Assembly: GCA_034933285.1 (NCBI GenBank)
Contig: JAYFNT010000022.1
Coordinates: forward strand, 33,140-97,139
Length of the DNA stretch: 64,000 bases
From: RPRC01 sp034933285
Lineage (GTDB): Bacteria; Desulfobacterota; Desulfuromonadia; Geobacterales; Geobacteraceae
Direction: 5' to 3'
Shown: positions 27,348 through 36,747 of the stretch, piece after piece
Layout: the number at the start of each line of letters is the position of its first letter
How positions within the stretch are numbered: position 1 is the first letter of the stretch
The notes under the pieces: generated by a model
What the model was told of the DNA's origin: nothing
Seen by the model: only the letters and a program-made list of their open reading frames with translations
Database searches by the model: none
Made by a program: the position numbers and the translations under genes

Positions 27348-28859
27348 ATGACGGCTAGAGCCCTTATTCTCGCTATCCTGATAATGCTGGCCATTACACC
27401 GCAGCTCCGGGCTGAAGAGACCGCAGCGCAGGAAGAGGAAGGCTCAGTCAGCACTTTCTGGCCCATTTTCGACTATCGAACCAGCCCTGCCGACAATTAT
27501 CGAAACCTCTCGATCCTGGGTCCCTTGTTCAAATTCCAGAAGAGGGGAGAGACGAGCGACACAGCAGTCCGTCCACTGTTCTACCGCACTGAAAACCGGA
27601 GTGACGGGGCTGCGTCAAATGATTACCTCTATCCGATAGCGTCTTCGGAAACCTGGCCGGACGGCAGCTATTTCCAGGTTCTGAAGCTCTTCCAGAAGCG
27701 CGGGGCGCGTACCGGCGAAAATGAAGAGAGGGACAGGGGGACCATGCTGTTCCCCTTCTATATTTCCGGCAAGTCCGCGAAGTACGGTCCCTATGTGTCG
27801 GTCTTTCCTTTTTACGGCGACATCTACGAGCGCTTCTGGAGGGACGAATACCATTACGTTCTCTTTCCTCTCTACGGCCGTACCGTGAAGAAAGGCACTG
27901 AAACCCTCAATTTCCTTTACCCGTTTTTTTCCATAATCAGGGGTGAGAAAGAGATCGGTTATCAGTTCTGGCCGCTTTACGGGCAGTCTGAGAAGGAAGG
28001 GGTCTATCGGCGGCGCTTCGCTCTCTGGCCGATCTATTTCAGCGAGGAGAGAGGGCTGAACACGGATTCGCCGCAGGAGACGTTTCACCTGTTTCCGTTC
28101 TACACTTCCCAGGAATCGCGGAAACGGAGCGAACGGCACTATTTGTGGCCTTTTTTCGGCTATGTTTCCGACCGTGACGGCCACTCGGAGGAGCGGGACT
28201 ATTTCTGGCCTTTCGCTGTTACGATCAGGGGGGAAGCGAGAAACCTCAACCGTTTTCTTCCCTTGTACAGTGAAGACCGCCGCAAGGAAAGGCTGAAGCG
28301 CTGGTACATGTGGCCGCTTTACAGCCACGAGGAATTGAACGGCGAGACCTTCAGGCAGGAGCGGGACAGGGTCCTTTTCTTTCTCTATTCGGACAACCTT
28401 GAGACATGGACCAAAGACGGCGCACAGAGGCGCAGGGTTGCTCTCTGGCCCCTTCTTACCTACCGCAACGATGAACGGGGAGTGAAAACGTTCACTTTTC
28501 CCGCGCCGGTGGAACCGATCCTCAACAAGGAAGGAATCGAAAAAAACTGGGCGCCTCTCTGGAGAATTTATGTCCAGAAATGGAACGATGCGGGAGATTC
28601 CGCCGTTTCGTTCCTTTGGAATCTGTACTGGCACGAGAGCCGTGATGACGACCTGGCATACGAATTTTTTCCCTTTGTCTCTTACCGGTCGGAGAAAAGG
28701 GGCACTGAATTTGCTTTCTTGAAGGGGCTTGTGCGCTACCGGGAGAATGATGCCAGGAAAAGGGTTCAATTCCTGTGGCTTCCGTTCGGAATCGAGTGGG
28801 GCAAGGAGCCCGTCGGCAACGGGCGGACCAGAGAAGAGGAATCGAGGGGTAATCCGTAA
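27348..28859 (+). CDS. Secreted protein with tandem aromatic repeats, probably envelope beta-structure
   Basis: 503 residues from the ATG at 27348; TTG at 27339 is an alternative. A signal peptide (about 1-22, cleavage after Leu-Arg-Ala) precedes a mature part rich in Trp, Tyr, Phe and Arg. Units of about 25-45 residues recur with cores such as FWPLYG, LWPIYFSEE, YLWPFFGY and YMWPLYSHE. The rhythm suggests many beta-strands, either a barrel or a blade/solenoid. Its stop overlaps the MlaE start by one base, so it is translationally coupled to a lipid-transport permease and is likely the outer-membrane or periplasmic part of that system. No named family recognised. Confidence 0.72.
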   Translation: MTARALILAILIMLAITPQLRAEETAAQEEEGSVSTFWPIFDYRTSPADNYRNLSILGPLFKFQKRGETSDTAVRPLFYRTENRSDGAASNDYLYPIASSETWPDGSYFQVLKLFQKRGARTGENEERDRGTMLFPFYISGKSAKYGPYVSVFPFYGDIYERFWRDEYHYVLFPLYGRTVKKGTETLNFLYPFFSIIRGEKEIGYQFWPLYGQSEKEGVYRRRFALWPIYFSEERGLNTDSPQETFHLFPFYTSQESRKRSERHYLWPFFGYVSDRDGHSEERDYFWPFAVTIRGEARNLNRFLPLYSEDRRKERLKRWYMWPLYSHEELNGETFRQERDRVLFFLYSDNLETWTKDGAQRRRVALWPLLTYRNDERGVKTFTFPAPVEPILNKEGIEKNWAPLWRIYVQKWNDAGDSAVSFLWNLYWHESRDDDLAYEFFPFVSYRSEKRGTEFAFLKGLVRYRENDARKRVQFLWLPFGIEWGKEPVGNGRTREEESRGNP

Positions 28860-29632
28860 TGGGAATCCTGGAAAGGATAGGAAACAAGATCCTTTACTTT
28901 GTTCAGATCGTCGGCGAGATGCTCAAGCTTCTTGCGCAAACAGTCTTCTTTTTCCGCGAGGCGCCGCGCAATTTCCAGAGCATACTGGCCCAACTGTCCA
29001 TTGTCGGATTTGAGACGCTGCCCGTGGCTTCGGTCATGGCTTTTTTCGTGGGCATGGTGCTGGCCCTGCAGACCGGTTCTGAGCTGCAGAAGTACGGCAC
29101 CCAGGATATCATCGGCGCCATCGTCGGCCTGTCGATGGTACGGGAGCTGGGGCCGGTAATGACCAGCTTCCTCGTTGCCGGACGGGTCGGTTCGGCCATG
29201 GCGGCAGAGATCGGTGTCATGAAAGTCTACGAGGAGATCGATGCCTTGAGGACGCTCGACATCAATCCTGTGCGCTACCTGTCCATGCCGCGGCTCATCG
29301 CCTGCCTGGTCTGCGTGCCTTTGCTGACGCTGTACGCCGACTGTGTCGGCATGGTCGGCGGCGCCCTGATAAGCCATCTTCACCCGAAAATCTTCCTTTC
29401 CTATTCAACATATTATGACAGTCTGAAAACCGCTTTGAAGTTCAGGGAGATCGGTACCGGGCTGGTCAAGTCATTCGTTTTCGGCGGCATCATTTCCCTG
29501 GTCGCCTGCTATATCGGTTTTATTACCTCGGGCGGCGCCCGCGGCATAGGCAGATCAACCACCAGGGCGGTCGTTCTGTCGTTCATGCTGATCCTGGTGG
29601 CCGATTATTTCCTGACTCGGTTGCTTCTGTAA
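28859..29632 (+). CDS. MlaE-type ABC transporter permease
   Basis: 257 residues with the MlaE/YrbE fold: amphipathic N-terminus, about five membrane segments, and the family core EIGVMKVYEEIDALRTLDINP (split here only by reading) near 115-135, plus GLSMVRELGPV. It forms the inner-membrane permease of Mla-like phospholipid transport. The gene is coupled to the upstream aromatic-repeat protein and is 99 bases from the MCE-domain gene. The ATPase subunit MlaF, usually next to MlaE, is not in this locus. Confidence 0.92.
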   Translation: MGILERIGNKILYFVQIVGEMLKLLAQTVFFFREAPRNFQSILAQLSIVGFETLPVASVMAFFVGMVLALQTGSELQKYGTQDIIGAIVGLSMVRELGPVMTSFLVAGRVGSAMAAEIGVMKVYEEIDALRTLDINPVRYLSMPRLIACLVCVPLLTLYADCVGMVGGALISHLHPKIFLSYSTYYDSLKTALKFREIGTGLVKSFVFGGIISLVACYIGFITSGGARGIGRSTTRAVVLSFMLILVADYFLTRLLL

Positions 29633-29731
29633 TGGATGCATCGTCCATGATACCGTTTTTATCGCGCCCGGACAGCGATGCCGGGCAAGGAAAGAATGCT
29701 CAAAGGTTCTTTCCTGACAGGAGGTGGAACA

Positions 29732-30781
29732 ATGGCACTGTCAACTGAAAAAAAGGTCGGGTTCTTTTTCATAATCGGCCTGATCCTTTTTGGTCTCATG
29801 CTGGAACTGGGAGGACAGTGGAACCCCTTTGAAAAGGCTGTTTCCTATCACACCTTTCTGCCCAGCGTAACCGGCCTCAAAGTGGGTGACCCGGTCCGTC
29901 TTGCCGGCGTCGATGTGGGCAAGATCAAAAGCATCGACGTGCAGGAGGGAAAGGTGCGGATCGATTTCGAGGTGTCGCGTGACACACGGCTCAAGACCGA
30001 TTCCGTGGCCAGCCTGAGGATGACCAATCTGCTGGGCGGGCAGTTCCTGGGCTTGACCTTCGGCTCGCCCGGCGCCGGGGTGCTCCCTCACGGCGGCACG
30101 GTTCAGGGCAAGGACGTGGCCGGCGTGGATTCCATCATGAACAATCTCGGTGATCTGACCGCGGATGCGAAAACACTGATCACCGATCTCAACCGCAACC
30201 AGCAGGAAGTGATGGGCAAGATATCGGGCATGCTGGATGAGAACCGCCAAAACATTCGCAGCTCCCTCAGCAATCTCAACAGCATCACCACCAAGTTCGA
30301 TCGCGGCAACGGCTCCCTGGCCATGCTCCTCAACGACAAGACTCTCTATTCGAACACCAATGCGGCCACTGCAAATCTGAGGAACATCACTTCAAAGATA
30401 GACAAAGGGCAGGGAACCATCGGCAAACTGGTCAATGATGACGCATTCTATGTCGATGCCAAGGGCGCAATCGCCAGCATGAACGCGGGCATGAAGGATG
30501 TGAGGGAGATCGCGGGCAAGATCAACCGTGGCGAGGGGACCATGGGCAAGCTGGTCAACGACCAGACCCTGTACAACGAATTGAGCGGCGCATCAAAGAA
30601 CGTCAAGGAGATCGCCGAGAAGATCAACAACGGACAGGGGACCATGGGCAAGCTGGTGAACGAGGACAAGCTGTACCGCGATGCAACGGCAACCCTGAAG
30701 AAAACCGAGCAGGCGGTGGACGGCCTGAGCGACAGCGGCGCCATTTCGGTTCTGGGGAGCATCATCGGCACGCTGTTCTGA
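29732..30781 (+). CDS. MlaD/MCE-domain lipid-transport protein with tandem C-terminal repeats
   Basis: 349 residues from the ATG at 29732 (CAGGAGG upstream; an ATG 54 bases earlier is weak). One N-terminal membrane anchor (about 8-26), an MCE domain (about 38-118: GLKVGDPVRLAGVDVGKI) and then four repeats of about 38-45 residues containing GxGTxGKLVND..LY, with heptad-like helices between. MCE proteins form hexameric rings that shuttle lipids across the periplasm; the helical repeats could build the needle or barrel extension. Partner of the upstream MlaE. Confidence 0.92.
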   Translation: MALSTEKKVGFFFIIGLILFGLMLELGGQWNPFEKAVSYHTFLPSVTGLKVGDPVRLAGVDVGKIKSIDVQEGKVRIDFEVSRDTRLKTDSVASLRMTNLLGGQFLGLTFGSPGAGVLPHGGTVQGKDVAGVDSIMNNLGDLTADAKTLITDLNRNQQEVMGKISGMLDENRQNIRSSLSNLNSITTKFDRGNGSLAMLLNDKTLYSNTNAATANLRNITSKIDKGQGTIGKLVNDDAFYVDAKGAIASMNAGMKDVREIAGKINRGEGTMGKLVNDQTLYNELSGASKNVKEIAEKINNGQGTMGKLVNEDKLYRDATATLKKTEQAVDGLSDSGAISVLGSIIGTLF

Positions 30782-30892
30782 GTAGTTTCCGGATTGGAAA
30801 CCTGCTTGTGCCTATGCAGGGTTTCCGGATGGGCACTACCTACGAAAGGCGCAGCATCCTGCCGCGCTTTTCGCCGTTTTCTGGAGGAATCT

Positions 30893-31798
30893 ATGGACGA
30901 TTTTCTGAGAATTGCTGTCGGAACGGTTACAATGCGGCCCTATGTGTTCGCATTTTTCGCGTTTTATCTCCTGGCAGCGGTAACTCATATCGGATGGAAA
31001 AAGACGGCATGTTTCACCGTCATCGGTTACCTGATTGCTTTTTTGTCGGAATTCAGCTCCATAAACAGTGGCATTCCCTATGGCTGGTATTATTATATCG
31101 AAGCTACAAGAGGGAAAGAACTCTGGGTAGCCGGCGTCCCCTTCTTCGATTCACTTTCGTATGTGTTCCTTTCCTACTGCAGCTACACAGCAGCGCTGTT
31201 GACCCTGTGCCCCCTGAAGACAGAGCGCTGGAACGTGATCACACTGGAGAGCCGGGCTATCAGGAGGTCTTTTGCTGTTCTCGTCCTAGCCTCCTTCTAC
31301 CAGGTGTTTCTTGACATCATCATAGACCCGGTCGCCTTGCAGGGCCGCCGCTGGTTCCTCGGCCAGATCTACGGCTATCGTGAAGCAGGGATACATTTCG
31401 GAGTTCCCCTGTCAAACTATGCGGGCTGGCTGGTGGTCAGCTTCGTACTGGTTTTCGCGCTGCAGCGTATCGACGCCTGTGTAGCGAAGGGGGTGGAAAG
31501 GCCGTCCGGTATCGTCAATCTTCCCTTCCGCTCACTGCTTGGACCGGCACTCTATCTTTCGGTGATTATTTTCAATCTCACCGTAACCATCCGCCTGGGT
31601 GAAAATCTTATGGCTCTATGCGGGGCCTTCATTTTTACCCTGCCGGTTTTCATCGTCGGGGTTTTTCAGGCTCGCCGCGTCAACCGTTACAGCAGGGGAG
31701 AACTTGCGGAGCATGTGCGGGATTATCCCTATTCACCGGTTGGCGGGGGGGGGAAGTACGCCAGGGACTCCGTTCAAAGCGCCCCAAGCACAGTGTAG
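30893..31798 (+). CDS. CruF-like carotenoid biosynthesis membrane protein
   Basis: 301 residues from the ATG at 30893 (GGAGGA upstream). About seven to eight membrane segments. Conserved polar motifs inside the membrane (SSINSGIPYGWYYY, FFDSLSYVFLSY, DIIIDPVA) match the DUF422/CruF family, 1,2-hydratases acting on acyclic ends of carotenoids. No other carotenoid gene is in the window. Its 3' end overlaps the convergent phosphorylase-like gene by 25 bases. Confidence 0.75.
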   Translation: MDDFLRIAVGTVTMRPYVFAFFAFYLLAAVTHIGWKKTACFTVIGYLIAFLSEFSSINSGIPYGWYYYIEATRGKELWVAGVPFFDSLSYVFLSYCSYTAALLTLCPLKTERWNVITLESRAIRRSFAVLVLASFYQVFLDIIIDPVALQGRRWFLGQIYGYREAGIHFGVPLSNYAGWLVVSFVLVFALQRIDACVAKGVERPSGIVNLPFRSLLGPALYLSVIIFNLTVTIRLGENLMALCGAFIFTLPVFIVGVFQARRVNRYSRGELAEHVRDYPYSPVGGGGKYARDSVQSAPSTV

Positions 31799-32532
31799 AT
31801 CCCGGTTGCCAGGTTTTTCCCCGCCAGGCGGCTGTTGCGCGACAGCCTGAGGAGCTGCGGCAGGATCCGCGGCTTCCGGGCAAGGGTCAACAGCACCCGG
31901 GGGATGCTGACGTTCATTTCCCTGTCGGTCAACTCGGCAATGCTGAAGTCCAGCTCTTCGTCGGCGCTGTCGCTGACCGCCCGGATGGCCATGAAGGGAA
32001 TCTGGGCAGCAGACGCAACCAGTGCCACCGCGCTGGTTTCCATATCCAGGAGGGGGTTCTCCATTCCCTTGACGAGCAGCCCGGCCAGTTCCGGTTTGTT
32101 TTCAATGCGGTCAGTGGTGATGAACTCTCCCCGGTGTAGATGGAAAGCGCCGGAAGCGCCATGGCTTTCCAGGGCTCTTCCCGCCTGGCAGGTGAGCTTG
32201 AGGTCCGGTCCCTCCAGCTGTGTCAACTTCCCGGCATCGAGCCTGAACAGCCTGTTTGCCAGTACAAGGTCGCCGGTCGCAAGGCCCTGCCTGACAGCGC
32301 CGCCGAAACCGAAAGAAAGCAGCAGTTGGGGTTTGTGAGCCGAAATCAGCGCAGCAGTTGCTTCCGCGGCATGCGCTATTCCCATGCCGGCGCGGATCAG
32401 ACGGATCTCGTGTCCGCAGGCAGTGAAGCTCCATGCTCGGAAACGGCCGATCCCTGTTTTCCTGCATCCGGAAACCAGGCGCAACAGGGGGCCGCACTCC
32501 TCGGACATTGCCGCGACAAGGCCTATACGCAT
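31774..32532 (-). CDS. Nucleoside phosphorylase-superfamily protein, possibly HpnG-like
   Basis: 252 residues. The PNP/MTA-SAH nucleosidase fold is shown by FGFGGAVRQGLATGDLV and by LDMETSAVALVA with the following AIRAVSDSADEE. In hopanoid gene clusters such proteins (HpnG) release the base from adenosylhopane; in other contexts they hydrolyse methylthioadenosine or futalosine. hpnJ and hpnK lie 1.4 kb away, so an HpnG role is plausible, but it is on the opposite strand and separated by a diguanylate cyclase gene. Confidence 0.72.
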   Translation of the reverse strand: MRIGLVAAMSEECGPLLRLVSGCRKTGIGRFRAWSFTACGHEIRLIRAGMGIAHAAEATAALISAHKPQLLLSFGFGGAVRQGLATGDLVLANRLFRLDAGKLTQLEGPDLKLTCQAGRALESHGASGAFHLHRGEFITTDRIENKPELAGLLVKGMENPLLDMETSAVALVASAAQIPFMAIRAVSDSADEELDFSIAELTDREMNVSIPRVLLTLARKPRILPQLLRLSRNSRLAGKNLATGIYTVLGAL

Positions 32533-32564
32533 ACGGTTGCAATCACTTTCATGGATTCAGGTCG

Positions 32565-33587
32565 TTAAAAAAGCTCGATTTCTCCCGGGACGATCTCGGC
32601 AATTTTCACCAGCCCTTCTTGCAGCAGTTCATCGAAGAACTCGACCCTGTTGCGGCCTTTTTTCTTGGCATGATACAACGACTGATCAGCCCGGTCGATC
32701 AGGGTCGTGGTGAAGACCGTGGGGTCCATTTGCACCACGCCGATACTGACGGTGACTTTACCCACCTGGGGGAACGGGTGTTTCTCAACCGTGGCGCGGA
32801 ATCTCTCGAATGCTCTATGCGCCTGTTGCTCGTTGCCCGTCCGGACGATGACGATGAATTCCTCACCCCCGAAGCGGAACAGGAAATCGCTTTCCCTGAA
32901 ATGGTGCTGCATCAATTGCGACAGCAACAACAGCACCTCATCGCCGTAAAGGTGGCCCCAGGTGTCGTTGATACGCTTGAAGTTGTCCACGTCAACCATG
33001 CCGAGCCAGTGGCCGGCATGCTCGTCAGTGTCGCTGCGGCGTTCGACCTTGACCGGGTCGGTCACGGGGAGAGGCTGATTGTAGATTTTCTGGATGACTT
33101 CGTCGAAGGTTTTCCTGTTGGCGAGGCCGGTCAGCTGGTCGCGTTGTGCTTCGACGAGCACCTCGAAGAAATTCCGATAGATCTGGAGAAGGCCGCGAAT
33201 CATGTGGGAATCGAGCTTGGAGAGCTCGCGTGAGGTGATGGCCACGAGAAAAATGTTATGCGTCTTGGTCTGCAGGACATGCCAGGTAATGAGCATGTTT
33301 CCGGAATCCAGTGCGCTGCGGAACTGCTGTTTGGTCCCCTGGACTATATCGAGGGCGGAGAATATTTCGTCGGACAGTGAGAAATTGTCTGATAGTATCT
33401 CGTATTTTTCCTGCCTGAGGTGCAACTGGTAGTAGGGATTGCCCCGCCTGTCCAGTTTCAGGATGGAAAGTTCAACGGGGCGGATGAATTCGGCGAGTGT
33501 TTTCAGCAGGCTGAACTCCATGAGCTCAACATCCTGAATACCGGTGAGGCTGACAAGTTTGTCAAGAAGCCTGGGCGCATTTGTCAT
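32565..33587 (-). CDS. Diguanylate cyclase (GGDEF) with N-terminal sensor-like region
   Basis: 340 residues from the ATG at 33587, preceded by GGGAGC; the frame is open further upstream but without a good start. The N-terminal 160 residues are a soluble region of unknown fold. The GGDEF domain (about 165-330) has DQLTGLANR, the active motif GGEEF and, five residues before it, RESD, the inhibitory RxxD site. It should make cyclic di-GMP with product feedback. It lies downstream-facing of the divergent region before hpnJ. Confidence 0.92.
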   Translation of the reverse strand: MTNAPRLLDKLVSLTGIQDVELMEFSLLKTLAEFIRPVELSILKLDRRGNPYYQLHLRQEKYEILSDNFSLSDEIFSALDIVQGTKQQFRSALDSGNMLITWHVLQTKTHNIFLVAITSRELSKLDSHMIRGLLQIYRNFFEVLVEAQRDQLTGLANRKTFDEVIQKIYNQPLPVTDPVKVERRSDTDEHAGHWLGMVDVDNFKRINDTWGHLYGDEVLLLLSQLMQHHFRESDFLFRFGGEEFIVIVRTGNEQQAHRAFERFRATVEKHPFPQVGKVTVSIGVVQMDPTVFTTTLIDRADQSLYHAKKKGRNRVEFFDELLQEGLVKIAEIVPGEIELF

Positions 33588-33928
33588 GGTTTTTGCTCCC
33601 GTGAATAGCGAGAAGGCGCCTCGGAAAGGAAAAATGAAAACAAAAATATGTAACATATTGCCAAGATTGAAAACAAGCACAATCTGTGTCTTGAAAGTCT
33701 TTTCGGATGAAAGGCATGAATATTGAGGGTATATTGCATGGCCAGGGCGTGGTGATTCCGTTGACGGAGCGAAGGCTTTCATCGGTTCCGACAAGGAACC
33801 AGCCTTTCGTCTTGACAAAAAAGACACCCCGCTTTATTGTAACTGTTTGCCTTATTTGTTATAGGGTTTCGCAATTCAGCTTTACGATGTTCCGTTGGAA
33901 TGAAACCCGAAACTGACAGGAGTACGCG
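33588..33928. other. Divergent intergenic region before hpnJ
   Basis: 341 bases between the diguanylate cyclase gene (minus) and hpnJ (plus); must contain both promoters. The 33600-33720 part is A-rich on the plus strand. AGGAG lies eight bases before the hpnJ ATG. No RNA gene or repeat recognised. Confidence 0.55.
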
Positions 33929-35356
33929 ATGAAACCGTTATTTTTGAATCCGCCCACCTACGAGGATTTCGATGGCGGCGCCGGCGCGCGTTACCAGGCT
34001 TCCCGCGAGGTCACCTCTTTCTGGTATCCCACCTGGCTCTGTTTCCCGGCAGGGATGATCGAAGGGAGCCGGGTCGTGGATGCACCGGTGCAGAAACTGA
34101 ATCTGGATGACTGCATTCGGATTGCGGCCGATTACGATATGATAGTGATGTACACCTCTACCCCCACCTTTGCCCTGGACGTGGAGACCGCCCGGCGCAT
34201 CAAGGACAGCAAACCAGGCATGGTGACCGTCCTGACCGGTCCGCACGTAAGCGTGCTGCCGGACGAATCGCTCCAACGCGCTGCCGGTGCGGTCGACATA
34301 GTCTGCCGCGGTGAATTCGACTATTCGGTCAAGGAACTGGCCGAGGGACGCGAATGGGAGAGAGTGGACGGAATCAGCTTTGTCAGGGACGGCAAGGTGG
34401 TCAGCAACCCCGACCGTCCGCCCATCACCGACCTGGATGCGCTTCCCTTTGCCAGCCAGGTCTACAAGAGGGACCTGCCGGTCAACGAATACATAATTCC
34501 CCACTTCCTGCATCCTTACGTATCCATCTATTCGAGCCGGGGCTGCCCGTCAAGGTGCATTTACTGTCTCTGGCCCCAGACCTTTTCCGGCCGTACCATG
34601 AGGACCCGCAGCGCGGAGAACGTGTTCCAGGAAGTGAAATGGATCATAGAGAATATCCCGGGGCTCCGGGAGATCTCTTTTGATGACGATACCTTTACCG
34701 CCAACCGCGAACATGCCCGGGCCGTGGCTGAAAAAATCAGGCCGTTGGGAATATCCTGGACCATCAACGCACGTGCAAACTGCGATTACGAAACCCTGAA
34801 GATCATGCGGGAAGCGGGTCTCCGCCACGTGGTGGTGGGGTACGAATCGGGTAACGACCAGATTCTGAAGAACGTGAAGAAAGGGGTCACCAAGGCCCAG
34901 GCACTGGAGTTCACCAGGAACTGCAAGAAACTGGGGTTGTCGGTTCACGGCGCATTCGTGATGGGGCTTCCCGGCGAAACCCGGGAGACCATCAAGGAAA
35001 CCATCGAGTTTGCCAAACGGCTGGATATCAATTCCATCCAGGCCTCCCTGGCGTCTCCCTATCCGGGTACCGAGTTCTACGATCTGGCAAAGAAGGAGGG
35101 TTGGATCGCTTCCGATACCTTCCTTGACGATACCGGCCACCAGACCTGCGTCATCAACTATCCGGAGCTTTCAAACAGTGAAATTTTCGATGCAGTCGAG
35201 ACCATATACAACAAGTTTTACTTCCGGCCCAAGTATATTGCCCGCAGCATAATGAAAATGATCACCAGCAGCGAGGACCGCCGCAAGTTGCTCAAGGAAG
35301 GCGCTCAGTACCTAGCGTACATGAAGAAGCGGAAAGAATGCAAGAGCTGTCACTAG
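33929..35356 (+). CDS. hpnJ: B12-binding-domain radical SAM protein HpnJ (hopanoid biosynthesis)
   Basis: 475 residues. An N-terminal B12-binding-like domain (about 1-150) is followed by a radical SAM core with GCPSRCIYC near 203-211. The opening NPPTYEDFDGGAGARY and the TSFWYPTW stretch are typical of HpnJ as I recall it. HpnJ is linked to formation of the cyclitol ether head group of composite hopanoids. It is followed by hpnK, its usual neighbour. Confidence 0.9.
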   Translation: MKPLFLNPPTYEDFDGGAGARYQASREVTSFWYPTWLCFPAGMIEGSRVVDAPVQKLNLDDCIRIAADYDMIVMYTSTPTFALDVETARRIKDSKPGMVTVLTGPHVSVLPDESLQRAAGAVDIVCRGEFDYSVKELAEGREWERVDGISFVRDGKVVSNPDRPPITDLDALPFASQVYKRDLPVNEYIIPHFLHPYVSIYSSRGCPSRCIYCLWPQTFSGRTMRTRSAENVFQEVKWIIENIPGLREISFDDDTFTANREHARAVAEKIRPLGISWTINARANCDYETLKIMREAGLRHVVVGYESGNDQILKNVKKGVTKAQALEFTRNCKKLGLSVHGAFVMGLPGETRETIKETIEFAKRLDINSIQASLASPYPGTEFYDLAKKEGWIASDTFLDDTGHQTCVINYPELSNSEIFDAVETIYNKFYFRPKYIARSIMKMITSSEDRRKLLKEGAQYLAYMKKRKECKSCH

Positions 35357-35386
35357 CAGCGGGCGCATCGTGACAACGAAGGACAA

Positions 35387-36253
35387 ATGAAAGAACTGAT
35401 TGTAAATGCCGATGATTTCGGCCTTTCCAGCGGCGTCAACCGCGCTGTTATACAGGCCTGGAAAGATGGCGTGCTGACCGGCGCATCACTGATGGTGGGC
35501 GGGAAAGGCTTCGAGGAAGCCGTTTCCCTGGCGCGGGAAAACCCTGGACTGCAGGTCGGCCTTCATCTTACCCTGGTCCAGGGGCGCTCCGTTCTCCCGG
35601 CCCATTCCATTCCCGGCCTTGCCGATTACCTGGGGGATTTTACCGCAAACCCGGTAAACGCCGGCATGCGTTATTTTTTCCGCAAATCGATCCGCGGAGA
35701 GCTGGTCAGGGAGATCGAGGCACAGATCCTCAGGTTCCTCGAAACGGGAATTCCCCTGTCCCATATCGACGGCCACCTCAACATCCACATGCATCCGACA
35801 GTGTTCGACATCTTGACGGAGCTGATGCCGAAGCACGGTATTTCCAGTTTTCGTCTCACCAATGAAAAACTGTCCGAGGATCCCGGCCGTGGCGGCAAAC
35901 GCAGGTTCGGCAGGAAAGTGGATGCCTTTATCTTCGGCAGACTTGCAAAGCGCTGTACACCGGCGCTTGACAGGCTCGGGATTTTCCATGCCGGACAGGT
36001 GAAGGGCCTGCTCAATTCGGGCGGAATGACCGAGGAATACCTGTTGAAAATGCTGGAAACCATTGACGACGGTGTGACGGAAATCTATTTTCACCCCGGA
36101 TGCCTGCCCGATACTGAGCTCGGAACTTTGATGCCCGAATATCTCCACGGAGAGGAACTGAAGGCGTTGACCAGTATTGCCGTGAAGGAGAAGCTCTCGC
36201 AGCTCGGTATCCGGCTCAGGAATTACCGGGGTGAGGTGAAGCACAATGTTTAA
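35387..36253 (+). CDS. hpnK: YdjC/ChbG-family carbohydrate deacetylase-like protein HpnK
   Basis: 288 residues. The YdjC-type fold begins with NADDFG (metal Asp pair) and contains SHIDGHLNIHMHPTVF with the metal-binding His residues near 125-135, and YFHPG near 233. HpnK is the hopanoid-cluster member, probably deacetylating an amino-sugar-linked hopanoid or related lipid. It lies 30 bases after hpnJ and overlaps the next gene by eight bases. Confidence 0.9.
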   Translation: MKELIVNADDFGLSSGVNRAVIQAWKDGVLTGASLMVGGKGFEEAVSLARENPGLQVGLHLTLVQGRSVLPAHSIPGLADYLGDFTANPVNAGMRYFFRKSIRGELVREIEAQILRFLETGIPLSHIDGHLNIHMHPTVFDILTELMPKHGISSFRLTNEKLSEDPGRGGKRRFGRKVDAFIFGRLAKRCTPALDRLGIFHAGQVKGLLNSGGMTEEYLLKMLETIDDGVTEIYFHPGCLPDTELGTLMPEYLHGEELKALTSIAVKEKLSQLGIRLRNYRGEVKHNV

Positions 36254-36626
36254 GACCGTAGTTTTCATGCTGATGGCGGTTACCGCCGGAACGATCGGCG
36301 ATATTCTCCTGACCAAGGGAATGAAGGAACTGGGCGATCTGTCGGCCATGAACCTGCGCGGCATCCTGAACGTTGCCTTCCAGGCCCTGACCAGTCCCAA
36401 GCTGGTCCTGGGAACGGCCATGCTGGCGGTATTCTTCTTCCTCTGGCTGGCGGTGCTTTCCTGGGAAGACCTTTCGGTTGCGCTTCCCATGCAGGCGCTC
36501 AACTATGTGCTGGTCGCCTTCCTTTCCCAGTATTTTCTCAATGAGGTCGTAACCCCTCTCCGCTGGGCCGGCACCATCCTGGTTTGCATCGGCGTAATCA
36601 TGATCACCAAGAGCAGCACGGGGTGA
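36246..36626 (+). CDS. Small DMT/EamA-type membrane transporter
   Basis: 126 residues with four membrane segments, the size of an EmrE/ArnE-type half transporter. The C-terminal segment (RWAGTILVCIGVIMIT) is characteristic. It overlaps hpnK by eight bases, so it is in the hopanoid operon and may flip a hopanoid or its head-group precursor across the membrane; that role is inferred from position. Confidence 0.8.
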   Translation: MFKTVVFMLMAVTAGTIGDILLTKGMKELGDLSAMNLRGILNVAFQALTSPKLVLGTAMLAVFFFLWLAVLSWEDLSVALPMQALNYVLVAFLSQYFLNEVVTPLRWAGTILVCIGVIMITKSSTG

Positions 36627-36747
36627 CCCGAGACTGCAGCCGTCGTTGCATTTCCTCCCACCGCTCTGTTTAATCCCTCTGATTCGCTTCTCCATGAATT
36701 GAAAATTCCTTTTTTGTGGTACACTGTTTTAGCAACATCAAGCTATT

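Noticed and set aside
32433..33233. 266-codon open frame antisense to the diguanylate cyclase
   Set aside because: The minus-strand gene has intact GGEEF, RxxD and DxLTGLxNR motifs, so the plus frame is a shadow.
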